A model generated the notes under the pieces. It was not told the origin of the DNA. It saw only the letters and a list, made by a program, of their open reading frames with translations, and made no database searches. 64,000 nt of DNA from Dyadobacter sediminis. GTDB lineage: Bacteria; Bacteroidota; Bacteroidia; Cytophagales; Spirosomataceae. A program made the translations under genes and the position numbers. Below, in pieces: positions 55,223 through 64,000 of the stretch. Position 1 is the stretch's first letter. Every line of letters begins with the position of its first letter. The stretch covers positions 1,177,394-1,241,393 of the forward strand of contig NZ_VCEI01000021.1 of NCBI RefSeq assembly GCF_005860765.1, given 5' to 3'.

Positions 55223-55705
55223 TTAACGCCAGCATCCAAGCATTCTGCGGATAACGACAATTTCAGCCGTATGATAAGCATTGTGGTCTGCGATCAGCAT
55301 GGCCTCGCACAAAATCGTCTGGCCGTCGCCCCATTCAATCGGGCTGAACAAGTCCGTCTTTTCATCTTGAAGAAGGTCGAAAAAACGCTGGCGCTCCTGT
55401 TTGATCTCGTTCAGGGCATTTTCCCATGTCTGGTCGTCAATATGTTCCACCGGTTCGGTCCAGTAATCGTCCGGCCAGGCCAGTTTTTCATGATCTTCGG
55501 AAACACAGAAATCAAGAATATCCTTCTGCGCAATCCGGATGTGTTCGATGAGCTGCCAAATGCTGTAAGGAAGGTTTTCGGGAATTACGGTACGCATGTT
55601 CGCGGGGAGTCCGGCAACGGCATCTTCCATGGATACGTGCGCATTCCCTTTTTCAATTAAAAATACCAGTTCACTGATTAATTTTTGTTGCTGATCATTT
55701 TCCAT
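55223..55705 (-). CDS. DinB-family protein
   Basis: 160 residues, a four-helix bundle with the DinB/YfiT metal triad in positions such as IWQLIEHIRIAQ (first His) and MLIADHNAYHTAEIVVIRR (two late His). The family includes putative thiol-dependent transferases and DNA-damage-inducible proteins of unknown activity. It is transcribed away from the Gfo/Idh/MocA gene at 55763. Confidence 0.85.
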   Translation of the reverse strand: MENDQQQKLISELVFLIEKGNAHVSMEDAVAGLPANMRTVIPENLPYSIWQLIEHIRIAQKDILDFCVSEDHEKLAWPDDYWTEPVEHIDDQTWENALNEIKQERQRFFDLLQDEKTDLFSPIEWGDGQTILCEAMLIADHNAYHTAEIVVIRRMLGCWR

Positions 55706-55762
55706 AGCAATTATGCTTATTTTAGTTTACTGTAATTGTTCTCAAATCCGGCCATTTTCATC

Positions 55763-57142
55763 ATGAATCCTCATCGCAGGCATTTTATCAAAAGCGTTAC
55801 GGCTGCTTCGGCATTGCTGGCTACCGAAAGCATTGCCAAGCCTTTCAGCATTATCAAGGATTTCAAAAAAATCAGTCCCAATGATAAAATCCGGTTTGCA
55901 ACGATCGGAATGGGCATTCAGGGACACAGTGATACAAAAGCCGCTTTGCGGGGAACGCCGGATGCGGAATTTGTGGCAGCAGCGGATCTGTACGACGGAC
56001 GGCTCACACGTGTGAAAGAGCTGTTCGGAAAAGCCATTTTCACAACCCGTGATTACCGGCAGATTCTGGAAAGAAAAGACATTGACGCCGTACTCGTGGT
56101 GACGCCGGATCACTGGCATGACCACATCACCAAAGCTTCGCTCGCAGCGGGAAAGCACGTGTATTGTGAAAAGCCCATGGTGCATCATATTCAGGAAGGG
56201 CCGTCTGTGATCGAAGCCTGGAAAAAATCCGGTAAAACCATGCAGATCGGTAGCCAGAGCATCAGTTCGGCGGCGTTCAAAGAAGTGAAAAGATTGTATC
56301 AGGCGGGCGAAATCGGGGAAATCAATTATGTCGAATCCAATAACGACCGCTTTAATGCCATCGGCGCATGGAATTACTCCATCCCGACGGATGCTTCTCC
56401 GAAAACGCTGGATTGGGACACTTTTCTGGGCGACGCGCCGAAAGTGCCTTTTGATGCCAAACGTTTTTTCAGATGGCGGAATTACCGGGATTACGGTACG
56501 GGCGTTGCAGGCGACTTGTATGTGCATTTGATTACCGGTGTTCATTTCGTGACCAATTCACTCGGTCCCGAGCGCATCTTTTCCTCCGGCGGACTGAGTT
56601 ACTGGAAAGATGGCCGCGATGTTCCCGATGTAATGGTTTCCATTCTGGATTATCCCAAAACAGCAGTTAATGCCGGTTTTCAGATGGTACTGAGAGTGAA
56701 TTTTGCGAATGCCGGTGCCATTGCCAACAATACAAGAATAATCGGAACCGAAGGACAGCTGGAATTTACGGAAGACCATTTGGTACTAACCAAAAGAAAA
56801 CTGCCCCAAGCACCCGGTTTCGGCGGATATGACAGTTACAATACTTTTTCGGAAAGCGAGCAAAAAGAGTTTAAAAAACAGTACGATACGCAGTTTCCAC
56901 AGGAAACCCGCAAGGCAGAACCTGTAAAGGAAATAAAATTTGAAGCACCGAAAGACGATGATGCACATGCCAGTCACTTTCGTGATTTCTTCGACAATGT
57001 GAAAAAAGGCAGCCTCGGTACCGTTGAAGATCCCGTTTTCGGCTATCGAGCCGCTGCACCGGTACTGGCGTGCAACGAAAGCTATTTTTCCAGAAAAGTC
57101 ATTCACTGGGATCCGGTGGAGATGAAACTGAAGAAAAAATAA
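55763..57142 (+). CDS. Gfo/Idh/MocA-family oxidoreductase, exported
   Basis: 459 residues from the ATG at 55763 (a TTG at 55736 would add nine). The N-terminus HRRHFIKSVTAASALLATES is Tat-like. The Rossmann domain has IRFATIGMGIQGHSD, VVTPDHWHDHI and the EKPMVHH substrate motif. The C-terminal domain includes WRNYRDYGTGVAGDLYVHL, as in the exported Bacteroidota subgroup close to the glycosidase-like Alpha-N-acetylgalactosaminidase (GH109) and 3-keto-sugar oxidoreductases. NAD is presumably loaded before export. It heads a run of sugar genes toward the SusC/SusD pair. Confidence 0.92.
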   Translation: MNPHRRHFIKSVTAASALLATESIAKPFSIIKDFKKISPNDKIRFATIGMGIQGHSDTKAALRGTPDAEFVAAADLYDGRLTRVKELFGKAIFTTRDYRQILERKDIDAVLVVTPDHWHDHITKASLAAGKHVYCEKPMVHHIQEGPSVIEAWKKSGKTMQIGSQSISSAAFKEVKRLYQAGEIGEINYVESNNDRFNAIGAWNYSIPTDASPKTLDWDTFLGDAPKVPFDAKRFFRWRNYRDYGTGVAGDLYVHLITGVHFVTNSLGPERIFSSGGLSYWKDGRDVPDVMVSILDYPKTAVNAGFQMVLRVNFANAGAIANNTRIIGTEGQLEFTEDHLVLTKRKLPQAPGFGGYDSYNTFSESEQKEFKKQYDTQFPQETRKAEPVKEIKFEAPKDDDAHASHFRDFFDNVKKGSLGTVEDPVFGYRAAAPVLACNESYFSRKVIHWDPVEMKLKKK

Positions 57143-57269
57143 GCCGTTCAAACCGGTTGTGTGTAGTATAAAATCATAACTGGCATCCCTGTTCGCATAA
57201 AACACAGGAAGTAGAAATTCCCGCGCCGGAAACTTTATACGGTCAGAAACAAAATCCAAATCACCGATA

Positions 57270-58130
57270 ATGAAATCCGTCGTATTCTCCTGCCTGTTTT
57301 TTGTAACTTCCGTTTGCACATTTGCCCAGTCCGGCAAAGTGCTGGACAATTTGTCGCTTCCGAGCAAACTGTTAAAATCGGAAAGAAAATTTGCCATTTA
57401 CCTGCCGCCCGATTATGCGACTTCCGAAAGAAGTTATCCGGTACTTTATCTTTTACACGGTGCCGGTGACAACCATACGGGCTGGGTGCAGTTCGGCGAA
57501 GTGCTTAATATTGCGGACAAGGCCATTCGTGAAGGCACGGCAACGCCGATGATCATTGTCATGCCCGATGCGGATACGGGCAGAAGAGGCTATTTCAACG
57601 ATGTAAAAGGCGACTGGCCGTATGAAGATTTCTTTTTTCAGGAACTGATGCCGTTTGTGGAAAAGAAATACCGGATCAAGGGTGAAAAGAAGTACCGCGC
57701 CGTAGCCGGGCTTTCCATGGGCGGAGGCGGCAGCTTCATGTACGCCCTGCATCATCCCGAGCTGTTTTCATCCGCATGTCCGCTGAGTGCCTCCACCGGT
57801 CCGATTACAATGGAAGATGCGAAAAAGAACCTGCTCAGGAACAATCCGAACGTGCAGGATTCAACCGTTGCTTCTTATTACAACAGACATAGTGCACTGG
57901 CGCTTATCAATAACATGCCGGATGATCAGAAAAAAGCAGTGCGCTGGTTTATAGACTGCGGCGACGATGACTTTCTGTACGAAGGAAACAGCCTTGTGCA
58001 CATTGCACTCCGCAAAAAAGAAATCCCGCACGAATTTCGTATCCGCGACGGTGCGCATAACTGGACTTACTGGCGTGCATCGCTGCCAACGGTGCTGGAG
58101 TTTGTATCGCAGGCATTTCATCAATATTAA
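57270..58130 (+). CDS. Exported esterase (alpha/beta hydrolase, esterase D/feruloyl type)
   Basis: 286 residues with a signal peptide (about 1-19). The N-terminal strand pair SERKFAIYLPPDY leads to YLLHGAGDNHTGW, the nucleophile elbow AGLSMGGG with Ser149, an Asp in IDCGDDDFL and His in RDGAHNWTYW. This is the enterochelin-esterase-like/feruloyl-esterase layout found beside glycosidases. It may remove acyl groups from plant polysaccharide side chains (inference). It lies six bases upstream of an SDR gene. Confidence 0.9.
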   Translation: MKSVVFSCLFFVTSVCTFAQSGKVLDNLSLPSKLLKSERKFAIYLPPDYATSERSYPVLYLLHGAGDNHTGWVQFGEVLNIADKAIREGTATPMIIVMPDADTGRRGYFNDVKGDWPYEDFFFQELMPFVEKKYRIKGEKKYRAVAGLSMGGGGSFMYALHHPELFSSACPLSASTGPITMEDAKKNLLRNNPNVQDSTVASYYNRHSALALINNMPDDQKKAVRWFIDCGDDDFLYEGNSLVHIALRKKEIPHEFRIRDGAHNWTYWRASLPTVLEFVSQAFHQY

Positions 58131-58136
58131 TCACAC

Positions 58137-58919
58137 ATGAATAAAGAGCTACTTCCCGGCATCAGACAGTTTGATCTGACGGGAAAAACAGCCGTGATCA
58201 CAGGCGGTTCCAAAGGGCTTGGCTTTGCCATGGCGGCCGGGCTGGCTTCTGCAGGAGCCGATGTAATGCTTGTAAACCGCAACGCGGCAGAAGGGCAGGC
58301 GAGTGCGGCTGCACTTGGCGAATCGTATGGAACGCGCATCATTGCCTGTGCAGCCGACATTACGAATGTGGAAGAAGCGGATGGCATGGCTGCATTCGCC
58401 GCAGAAACTTTCGGGAAAATCGATATTCTGATCAACAGTGCCGGTATTAACATCCGCGGTGCAATTGATGCGCTTTCTCCTGCAGATTTTAACCATGTCA
58501 TGAATGTGAATGTAAACGGCACGTGGCTTTCCTCGCGTGCCGTTACGCCTTATATGAAGCAGCAGAAAAGCGGCAGGATCATTAATCTGGCCAGTACGCT
58601 CGGGCTGGTCGGGCTGGAAAACCGCACGCCTTATACTTCCAGCAAAGGAGCCGTTGTACAGATGACGCGTGCGCTGGCGCTGGAACTCGCCCCTTTTAAC
58701 ATTCTGGTCAATGCAATTTGTCCGGGTCCTTTCCTTACCGAAATGAATCTTCCGATGGCAGACAGCGAGGAAGCCAGGAAAATCCTGAACACAACGGCAC
58801 TTCAGCGCTGGGGCAATTTACGGGAAATTCAGGGCGCCGCCATTTTTCTTTCCAGCGAAGCTGCAAGTTATATGGTGGGGTCTATTCTGACCGTTGACGG
58901 TGGCTGGACTGCGCGCTGA
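58137..58919 (+). CDS. SDR oxidoreductase (gluconate 5-dehydrogenase-like)
   Basis: 260 residues. Cofactor loop AVITGGSKGLGFAMA, NSAGINIRG, catalytic Ser in NLASTLGLVG and Y-T-S-S-K, with a closing YMVGSILTVDGGWTAR. The overall sequence is of the gluconate 5-dehydrogenase/2-deoxygluconate dehydrogenase type, which would fit oxidised sugar metabolism. It follows the esterase by six bases, so they are co-transcribed. Confidence 0.9.
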   Translation: MNKELLPGIRQFDLTGKTAVITGGSKGLGFAMAAGLASAGADVMLVNRNAAEGQASAAALGESYGTRIIACAADITNVEEADGMAAFAAETFGKIDILINSAGINIRGAIDALSPADFNHVMNVNVNGTWLSSRAVTPYMKQQKSGRIINLASTLGLVGLENRTPYTSSKGAVVQMTRALALELAPFNILVNAICPGPFLTEMNLPMADSEEARKILNTTALQRWGNLREIQGAAIFLSSEAASYMVGSILTVDGGWTAR

Positions 58920-59535
58920 AATTGTAATTTATCAGGATTTGTGCAAAGAAGACGAAAGCAGAAGTAACCCTAAGTATATACAAAAAATTTAAAATGTAAA
59001 TATTTCTTTTTTAAATATAATAAAATAGTAAAGTTTGTAGTTATTAAGACAGCATGGAAGATTTTGCTTTGTTCAGGGATTTGAAAGCAAAAGGCGGGAA
59101 CAGAATTGATAAAATCAACTTAAGTCTGTTAATCATTTTATTTTATTGCCTCCCATCATTATACAAGCGTTAATCATCCTTTAATACTTGTTCTTTTCCA
59201 AGAAAGCATATTCAAAAAACGCGATTGCTTGTTTATGTAAATAATTTCATATCTTTTTGTACAGATGGATCATTGCAATCCAGATCAGATCTGAGCCGGT
59301 AATTTTCAGCGCAAGGCTCAAATCACACCTGATTTCCTTTATTTATTACAAAAATTTTTACGGTAATCACTGCGGCTACGGCAGAATTGGACATTTCGTT
59401 TTTTTAGTTTAATTAATTGTGTAAAATAGACACTAAACCTTTATGAAGCCTACATGACAGCAAAAAGTGAACAATGGACCAAATAGGATTTTTTTAATTT
59501 TTATTATTTTTTAACTATTTACAATCAAGCAATCT
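58920..59535. other. Intergenic region (616 bases) before susC
   Basis: No gene with coding character; a 39-residue frame at 59054-59173 looks spurious. The left half is strongly AT-rich (58978-59035). The right end presumably holds the susC promoter, of which TATCTTTTTG near 59251 is a partial -7 match. No sigma/anti-sigma pair is encoded nearby. Confidence 0.6.
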
Positions 59536-62500
59536 ATGGGGATTTTTAAAATCAGCAGGGACCGGACCTCAACCCGGTACTTATTTTCGCTTTTAATGAC
59601 CATGTGTGTCATGACTGCGGCATTTGCTCAGGATGTTACGGTGAAAGGGAAAGTAAACGATGAGCAGACGCAGGGATTGCCGGGAGTAAGTGTGGTGGTA
59701 AAAGGAACATCGGTCGGTACGGTTACCGATCTGGAGGGTAACTATACCTTGAATGCGCCTGCAACAAGTACCCTGGTATTTTCCTTTATCGGTTACGTTA
59801 CCCAGGAAATACCATTGGGCAATAAGACCAATCTGGATGTAAAAATGCTTTCCGATACCAAAGCACTCGAAGAAGTAGTGGTTGTGGGTTATGGAACGGC
59901 AAAGAAAGCTACCCTTACCGGCTCGGTTACAGCTGTAAAAGGAGCGGAACTTCAGAAAGCGCCGGCTGCCAACCTTTCCAATACATTGGGCGGCCGTCTT
60001 CCGGGCGTTTCTGCCGTACAGTCCAGCGGTGAGCCGGGCTATGACGGATCAGCGATCCGTATCCGGGGTACGAACTCGCTGGGTAACAGCAATGCACTGA
60101 TCGTTGTGGACGGTGTTCCCAACCGTAGCGGTGGATTGGACCGTATCAATCCTGCTGACATTGAAAGTATTTCCGTTCTGAAAGATGCCGCGGCTGCTAT
60201 TTACGGTTCGCGTGCAGGAAACGGGGTAATCCTGATCACAACCAAGCGCGGAAAATCGGGCAAGCCGCAACTTGCCTATGACCTTAACCTGGGAATGTCC
60301 CAGCCAACCCGCACACCAACCATGTCGAGTGCGCAGGAATATGCAACAATCCGTAACGAGTTGCAGATTTATGACAACCTTCCGGTAGGACAATGGGGTG
60401 GTGCCTTGCAAGGCTTCAATACAAACGGAACCTACAAAAGAACAGATAACGGAAACGTGCTGAATTCGGTCTTTACACCGGATGATATCAATAAATTCAG
60501 CAACGGTTCTGATCCTTTACTGCACCCGAATACAGATTGGTACGGCTCGGTAATCCGGAAATGGGCACCACAGCAACGCCACAATCTTCAGTTGACGGGC
60601 GGAAGCGAAAATATCCGTTACCTCGCGTCACTGGGACACATCAATCAGGAGGGGAATTATATCAACTCCGCAACAGGTTACAAGCAATATGACATGCGTG
60701 TCAATCTGGATACCAAAATCAATAAATATGTAAATGCAAATCTTGGAATAGCATTACGTGAAGAAGATCGCCGTTTTCCGAATGGCGGCGGCGCCGGTGA
60801 TATTTTCCGTATGCTGATGCGCGGAAAGCCGACTGAAATTGCCATCTGGCCAGACGGACGTCCGGGTCCGGATATCGAAAACGGACAAAACCCCGCTGTG
60901 ATTACGACCAATACAACCGGTTATAACAATGACAAAAGGGATTATATCCAGACCAACGGAACGCTTGAAATTCTTGTTCCGGGCGTAACCGGTCTGAAAG
61001 TAGTTGCCATGGCTGCTGTGGACAAGCAGGTACGTCGTCAGAAATCGTTTCAGAAACCGTGGACTTTGTATTACTGGGACAAAACATCCTTTGAAGCCGA
61101 TGGAACAAGCCCGCTGCTGACCGGCTCGGTTCGTTCTACATTCAATGATCCGCGCCTTACCGAAACTGCATCGCAGGAACTTTCCATACAGCTTACCGGT
61201 CAGGTTTCGTATGAAAAATCGATTGGGTCGCATAACTTCAATGTAATGGCTGGTATTCAGCGTGAAAAAGTGGATGCCGACGGTTTCTTTGCATACCGCC
61301 GCTACTTTGTATCACCGATCGTGGATCAGCTGTTTGCCGGCGGAACGCCTGAGCAGAATATCGGAAACTCGGGAACAGCTACATTAAACGGTACAACCCT
61401 TAACAACACCGATCTTTACCAGCGTGCCCGTTTGAGCTATTTCGGTCGTGCAGGTTACAACTTCAAAGAAAAATACCTGGCTGAATTTCTCTGGCGTGTA
61501 GACGGTTCCTATGTATTTCCAAAAGACGGCCGTTTCGGTTTCTTCCCGGGTATTTCTGCCGGATGGAGAATTTCGGAAGAAGAATTCTGGAAAAACAACA
61601 TCAACTTCCTGAACAATGTGAAGTTGCGCGGATCGTGGGGACAGATGGGAGCGGAGCCTTACTTCCTCGGAACCGAAATCCTTGCTGAATACCAGTACCT
61701 TTCCACAATGGGATTTGGTCAGTACGTGATCAACGATCAGGTTGCCAAGACGCTTCTTGAATCACGTGTAGCAAACAACAGCTTTACTTGGGAAGTAGCA
61801 AACAACAGCAACTTCGGTATTGAAGGAACGCTGTTCCGCGACAAGGTTTACTTCGAGTTTGACTATTTTGTGAATAACCGTTCCAATATCCTGATCCCGA
61901 AAACCGGTTCCACGCCTTCATCTGCGGGTATCGACGGCAAGCTTCCTCCTCAGAACCTTGGAAAACTGCAGAACAAAGGATGGGAATTCAAAATCGGATA
62001 TGACGGAAGCGTAAATGACTTTACTTACTCTGTGAGTGTAAACGGAGGTTATGCCAAAAACCAGATCAAATTCTGGGATGAAACGCCGGGCAACCCGCCA
62101 TACCAGCAGACAACCGGTATGCCTTACAATTCATTCCTGGCTTATCAGTACGACGGTGTTTTCAAGGATCAGGCAGAAATTGATGCCAACACCATTGATT
62201 ACAGCGCTATTGCAGGGTCGCTTCGTCCCGGTGATATGAAGTTCAAGGACATCGGCGGCCCGGGACCGGATTTCAAACCGGATGGCAAAATCACAGCTGA
62301 TGACAGACTTCGTTCTGACAAAACCAACCGTCCGCGTTTCACAGGAGGTGCAAACTTCAACTTCGGATACAAGGCATTTGACCTGGCCATTTTGTTCCAG
62401 GGAACCATGGGCGGTCTTCAGTACATCGGTCAGACAGAATCCGGCGATATCGGAAACTTCCTGAAATATGCGTACGATCACCGCTGGACCATTGACAATC

Positions 62501-62811
62501 CAAGTTCTGTAGATCCGCGTCTGGCCAACCGTAACAATACTTATTATACAAACAATGATATTGCCGGCGCCAACACTTATTTCATCAGAAGCAACAATTA
62601 CCTGCGTCTTAAAAACATTGAGCTGGGCTATAACCTGCCTTCTGAAGTAGGAAGCAAGATCGGTTTGAGCAATCTGCGGATTTATGTAAACGGACTGAAT
62701 CTTTTCACCATTGACAAGATCAAGATCTGGGATCCGGAATCCACTTCTTCAAACGGACAGTATTATCCGCAGTCAAGAGTTCTTAACGCAGGCGTACGTG
62801 TAACTTTCTAA
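59536..62811 (+). CDS. SusC/RagA-family TonB-dependent outer membrane transporter
   Basis: 1091 residues. A signal peptide (about 15-32) is followed by a carboxypeptidase-regulatory-like domain (about 36-115: VKGKVNDEQTQGLPGVSVVVKG). Then comes the SusC linker VVVVGYGTAKKATLTGSV and the plug (about 140-245, IRIRGTNSLGNSNALIVVDGVP). The rest is a beta barrel ending VRVTF. No N-terminal STN domain is present, so it is not of the type that signals to an anti-sigma factor. It imports an oligosaccharide or peptide together with SusD. It is 9 bases upstream of susD. Confidence 0.96.
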   Translation: MGIFKISRDRTSTRYLFSLLMTMCVMTAAFAQDVTVKGKVNDEQTQGLPGVSVVVKGTSVGTVTDLEGNYTLNAPATSTLVFSFIGYVTQEIPLGNKTNLDVKMLSDTKALEEVVVVGYGTAKKATLTGSVTAVKGAELQKAPAANLSNTLGGRLPGVSAVQSSGEPGYDGSAIRIRGTNSLGNSNALIVVDGVPNRSGGLDRINPADIESISVLKDAAAAIYGSRAGNGVILITTKRGKSGKPQLAYDLNLGMSQPTRTPTMSSAQEYATIRNELQIYDNLPVGQWGGALQGFNTNGTYKRTDNGNVLNSVFTPDDINKFSNGSDPLLHPNTDWYGSVIRKWAPQQRHNLQLTGGSENIRYLASLGHINQEGNYINSATGYKQYDMRVNLDTKINKYVNANLGIALREEDRRFPNGGGAGDIFRMLMRGKPTEIAIWPDGRPGPDIENGQNPAVITTNTTGYNNDKRDYIQTNGTLEILVPGVTGLKVVAMAAVDKQVRRQKSFQKPWTLYYWDKTSFEADGTSPLLTGSVRSTFNDPRLTETASQELSIQLTGQVSYEKSIGSHNFNVMAGIQREKVDADGFFAYRRYFVSPIVDQLFAGGTPEQNIGNSGTATLNGTTLNNTDLYQRARLSYFGRAGYNFKEKYLAEFLWRVDGSYVFPKDGRFGFFPGISAGWRISEEEFWKNNINFLNNVKLRGSWGQMGAEPYFLGTEILAEYQYLSTMGFGQYVINDQVAKTLLESRVANNSFTWEVANNSNFGIEGTLFRDKVYFEFDYFVNNRSNILIPKTGSTPSSAGIDGKLPPQNLGKLQNKGWEFKIGYDGSVNDFTYSVSVNGGYAKNQIKFWDETPGNPPYQQTTGMPYNSFLAYQYDGVFKDQAEIDANTIDYSAIAGSLRPGDMKFKDIGGPGPDFKPDGKITADDRLRSDKTNRPRFTGGANFNFGYKAFDLAILFQGTMGGLQYIGQTESGDIGNFLKYAYDHRWTIDNPSSVDPRLANRNNTYYTNNDIAGANTYFIRSNNYLRLKNIELGYNLPSEVGSKIGLSNLRIYVNGLNLFTIDKIKIWDPESTSSNGQYYPQSRVLNAGVRVTF

Positions 62812-62820
62812 GATCATAAC

Positions 62821-64000
62821 ATGAAATTGAATTATAAAAGCATACTATTTTTTGCATCACTGGCCACAGTCGGGCTGGTGTCCTGCGACACGGAATTTCT
62901 GGACGTAACGCCACCGAGCGAGATTGCAAGCGAGCAGGTCTGGACCGACGGCGCACTTTCAGAGGCCTTTGTTACCGGTATTTACTCCGGTCTTCAGCAG
63001 GGTGGTTTCAGCGAGCAGATGCTGGCCTCGCTCACTGACGAAGCGGTTTTCACGCATACGGGCCGCAACATCAACACGGTCAACGAAGGAAGTCTGAGCC
63101 CTTCCAACCTGGGCTGGGTGGACGATACCTACGGATGGAGCCCGATGTACCAGCGCATACGCTCGACCAACATCGCGATCCAGAACCTGAAAACAGCCAC
63201 TTTCACTGATGAGACGCTGAAAAGCAGGCTGATGGGCGAGGCTTACTTTCTGAGGGCCTACTACTACCAGCAGCTGGTGCGCTACTACGGTTCTGTCCCG
63301 CTGATCACCAAGGTATACGATTTGAACGAGGATTATGCCGTAGCCCGCAACACCTTTGAGGAATGTGTGAGCTTCATTGTGAGCAATGCCGACAGTGCGG
63401 CCATGCTGCTGGAAGGCAAGACGCTGGTCAAAGGCCGTGCGACCAAAGAAGCTGCGCTGGCACTTAAATCCCGCATCCTGTTGTATGCGGCCAGTGACCT
63501 GCACGACATCCCGACTGCGAAGGCCAAGTCCAGCGTGATCGCTGCTTATGCCAAGCCTGAGTTTCTGGGGTATCTTTCCGGCGACCGCAAGGCACGCTGG
63601 CAGGCTGCACAGGCTGCAGCCAAGGCGGTCGTGGACCTGACGGCGAGCCGGGGCTACAAGCTGAACCTGACTGCGCCGGTAAGTGCTGCGGAGGGCAAGC
63701 TGAACTACATCTCCATCTCGATGGGGGGCGGAAGCACAGACAAGACCCTGGACGCATCGGCCGGAAACGAGATCATCTTTGGCCGCTACTTTACGCCGAG
63801 TTTGAGCGAAGGTGCACGCCAGACGGGTCTGAACAACGGTCCGAACGGCTACCACAACTGGGCAGGCAACACGCCGATCGGCCTTCTGGTGGATGACTAC
63901 GAGATGATGGACGGAACGCCATTCAACTGGACCAACCCGGTTGAGAAAGCCAGTCCTTACGCCAACCGTGACCCGCGTTTCTATGCCACGGTGCTCTATG
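62821..64000 (+). CDS. SusD/RagB-family lipoprotein, 3'-truncated by the window edge
   Basis: The frame opens at ATG 62821 and remains open to the last base (393 codons visible). The N-terminus has a lipobox, LVSCD, so Cys is lipidated about residue 20. SusD hallmarks: EFLDVTPPSEI, then helical TPR-like segments (GEAYFLRAYYYQQLVRYYGSVPLI) and ASDLHDIP. It binds the glycan outside and sits on the SusC barrel. GC content is clearly higher here than in susC (see findings). Confidence 0.93.
   Translation, partial: MKLNYKSILFFASLATVGLVSCDTEFLDVTPPSEIASEQVWTDGALSEAFVTGIYSGLQQGGFSEQMLASLTDEAVFTHTGRNINTVNEGSLSPSNLGWVDDTYGWSPMYQRIRSTNIAIQNLKTATFTDETLKSRLMGEAYFLRAYYYQQLVRYYGSVPLITKVYDLNEDYAVARNTFEECVSFIVSNADSAAMLLEGKTLVKGRATKEAALALKSRILLYAASDLHDIPTAKAKSSVIAAYAKPEFLGYLSGDRKARWQAAQAAAKAVVDLTASRGYKLNLTAPVSAAEGKLNYISISMGGGSTDKTLDASAGNEIIFGRYFTPSLSEGARQTGLNNGPNGYHNWAGNTPIGLLVDDYEMMDGTPFNWTNPVEKASPYANRDPRFYATVLY

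Noticed and set aside
59054..59173. 39-codon frame upstream of susC
   Set aside because: AT-rich, with no coding signature or recognisable product.
62959..63855. Long minus-strand frame (298 codons) inside susD
   Set aside because: It is opposite a clear SusD sequence; high GC in susD removes stop codons on the other strand. The product has no recognisable motif.

Overview
The window reads as chromosomal DNA of a Bacteroidota bacterium, most likely a Cytophagales member of the Dyadobacter/Spirosoma type (inference). The support is: two proteins with type IX secretion (T9SS) sorting tails, a SusC/SusD pair, many periplasmic carbohydrate-active enzymes, many two-component proteins, starts without strong Shine-Dalgarno sequences, and several TAnnTTTG -7 promoter elements. 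No tRNA, rRNA, CRISPR array, insertion sequence or phage gene was seen.

Layout. 1-7.7 kb: a 5'-truncated alpha/beta hydrolase, a T9SS-sorted surface protein, an isoaspartyl peptidase, a GH2 glycosidase and a malic enzyme/phosphotransacetylase fusion. 7.7-14.7 kb: a compact minus-strand polysaccharide cluster (SGNH protein, two GT4, two GT2, a WcaF-like acetyltransferase, a WecA/TagO-like initiating transferase). 14.8-15.1 kb: two facing arrays of short repeats with a period close to one helical turn. 15.2-17.8 kb: VOC protein, cupin, amidohydrolase and a small DUF6496 protein. 18-22 kb: a 1300-residue PAS-rich hybrid kinase. 22-31.4 kb: SDR, NDH-2 plus CorA, FN3/T9SS protein plus GH18, and a SWIM-SNF2 helicase. 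31.4-39.6 kb: rpiB bracketed by a second repeat family, a DUF481 protein, an oxidoreductase group, topB and a small secreted protein. 39.9-43.5 kb: an OmpR/HAMP-kinase pair followed by a UspA-like protein and a bestrophin channel. 43.5-47.4 kb: a lipocalin-like protein, a WG-repeat protein and a double thioredoxin-fold protein.

47.4-64 kb is dominated by sugar metabolism: two TIM-barrel sugar isomerase/epimerases, a GH5, a DUF1080 (3-keto-disaccharide hydrolase family) protein, a Gfo/Idh/MocA oxidoreductase, an esterase and an SDR, then a SusC/SusD pair that runs off the window. Together these could import and process a glycoside oxidatively (C3 oxidation, lyase/hydrolase, isomerase); this is inference from the families, and the substrate cannot be read from sequence. 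Signal transduction (PAS kinase), DinB, VOC and GNAT genes are interspersed.

The least explained structures are non-coding: the mirrored arrays at 14817-15130 with a possible remote fragment at 49770-49800, the AGCTAACAGC repeat family around rpiB, and a clear rise in GC content inside the partial susD gene.
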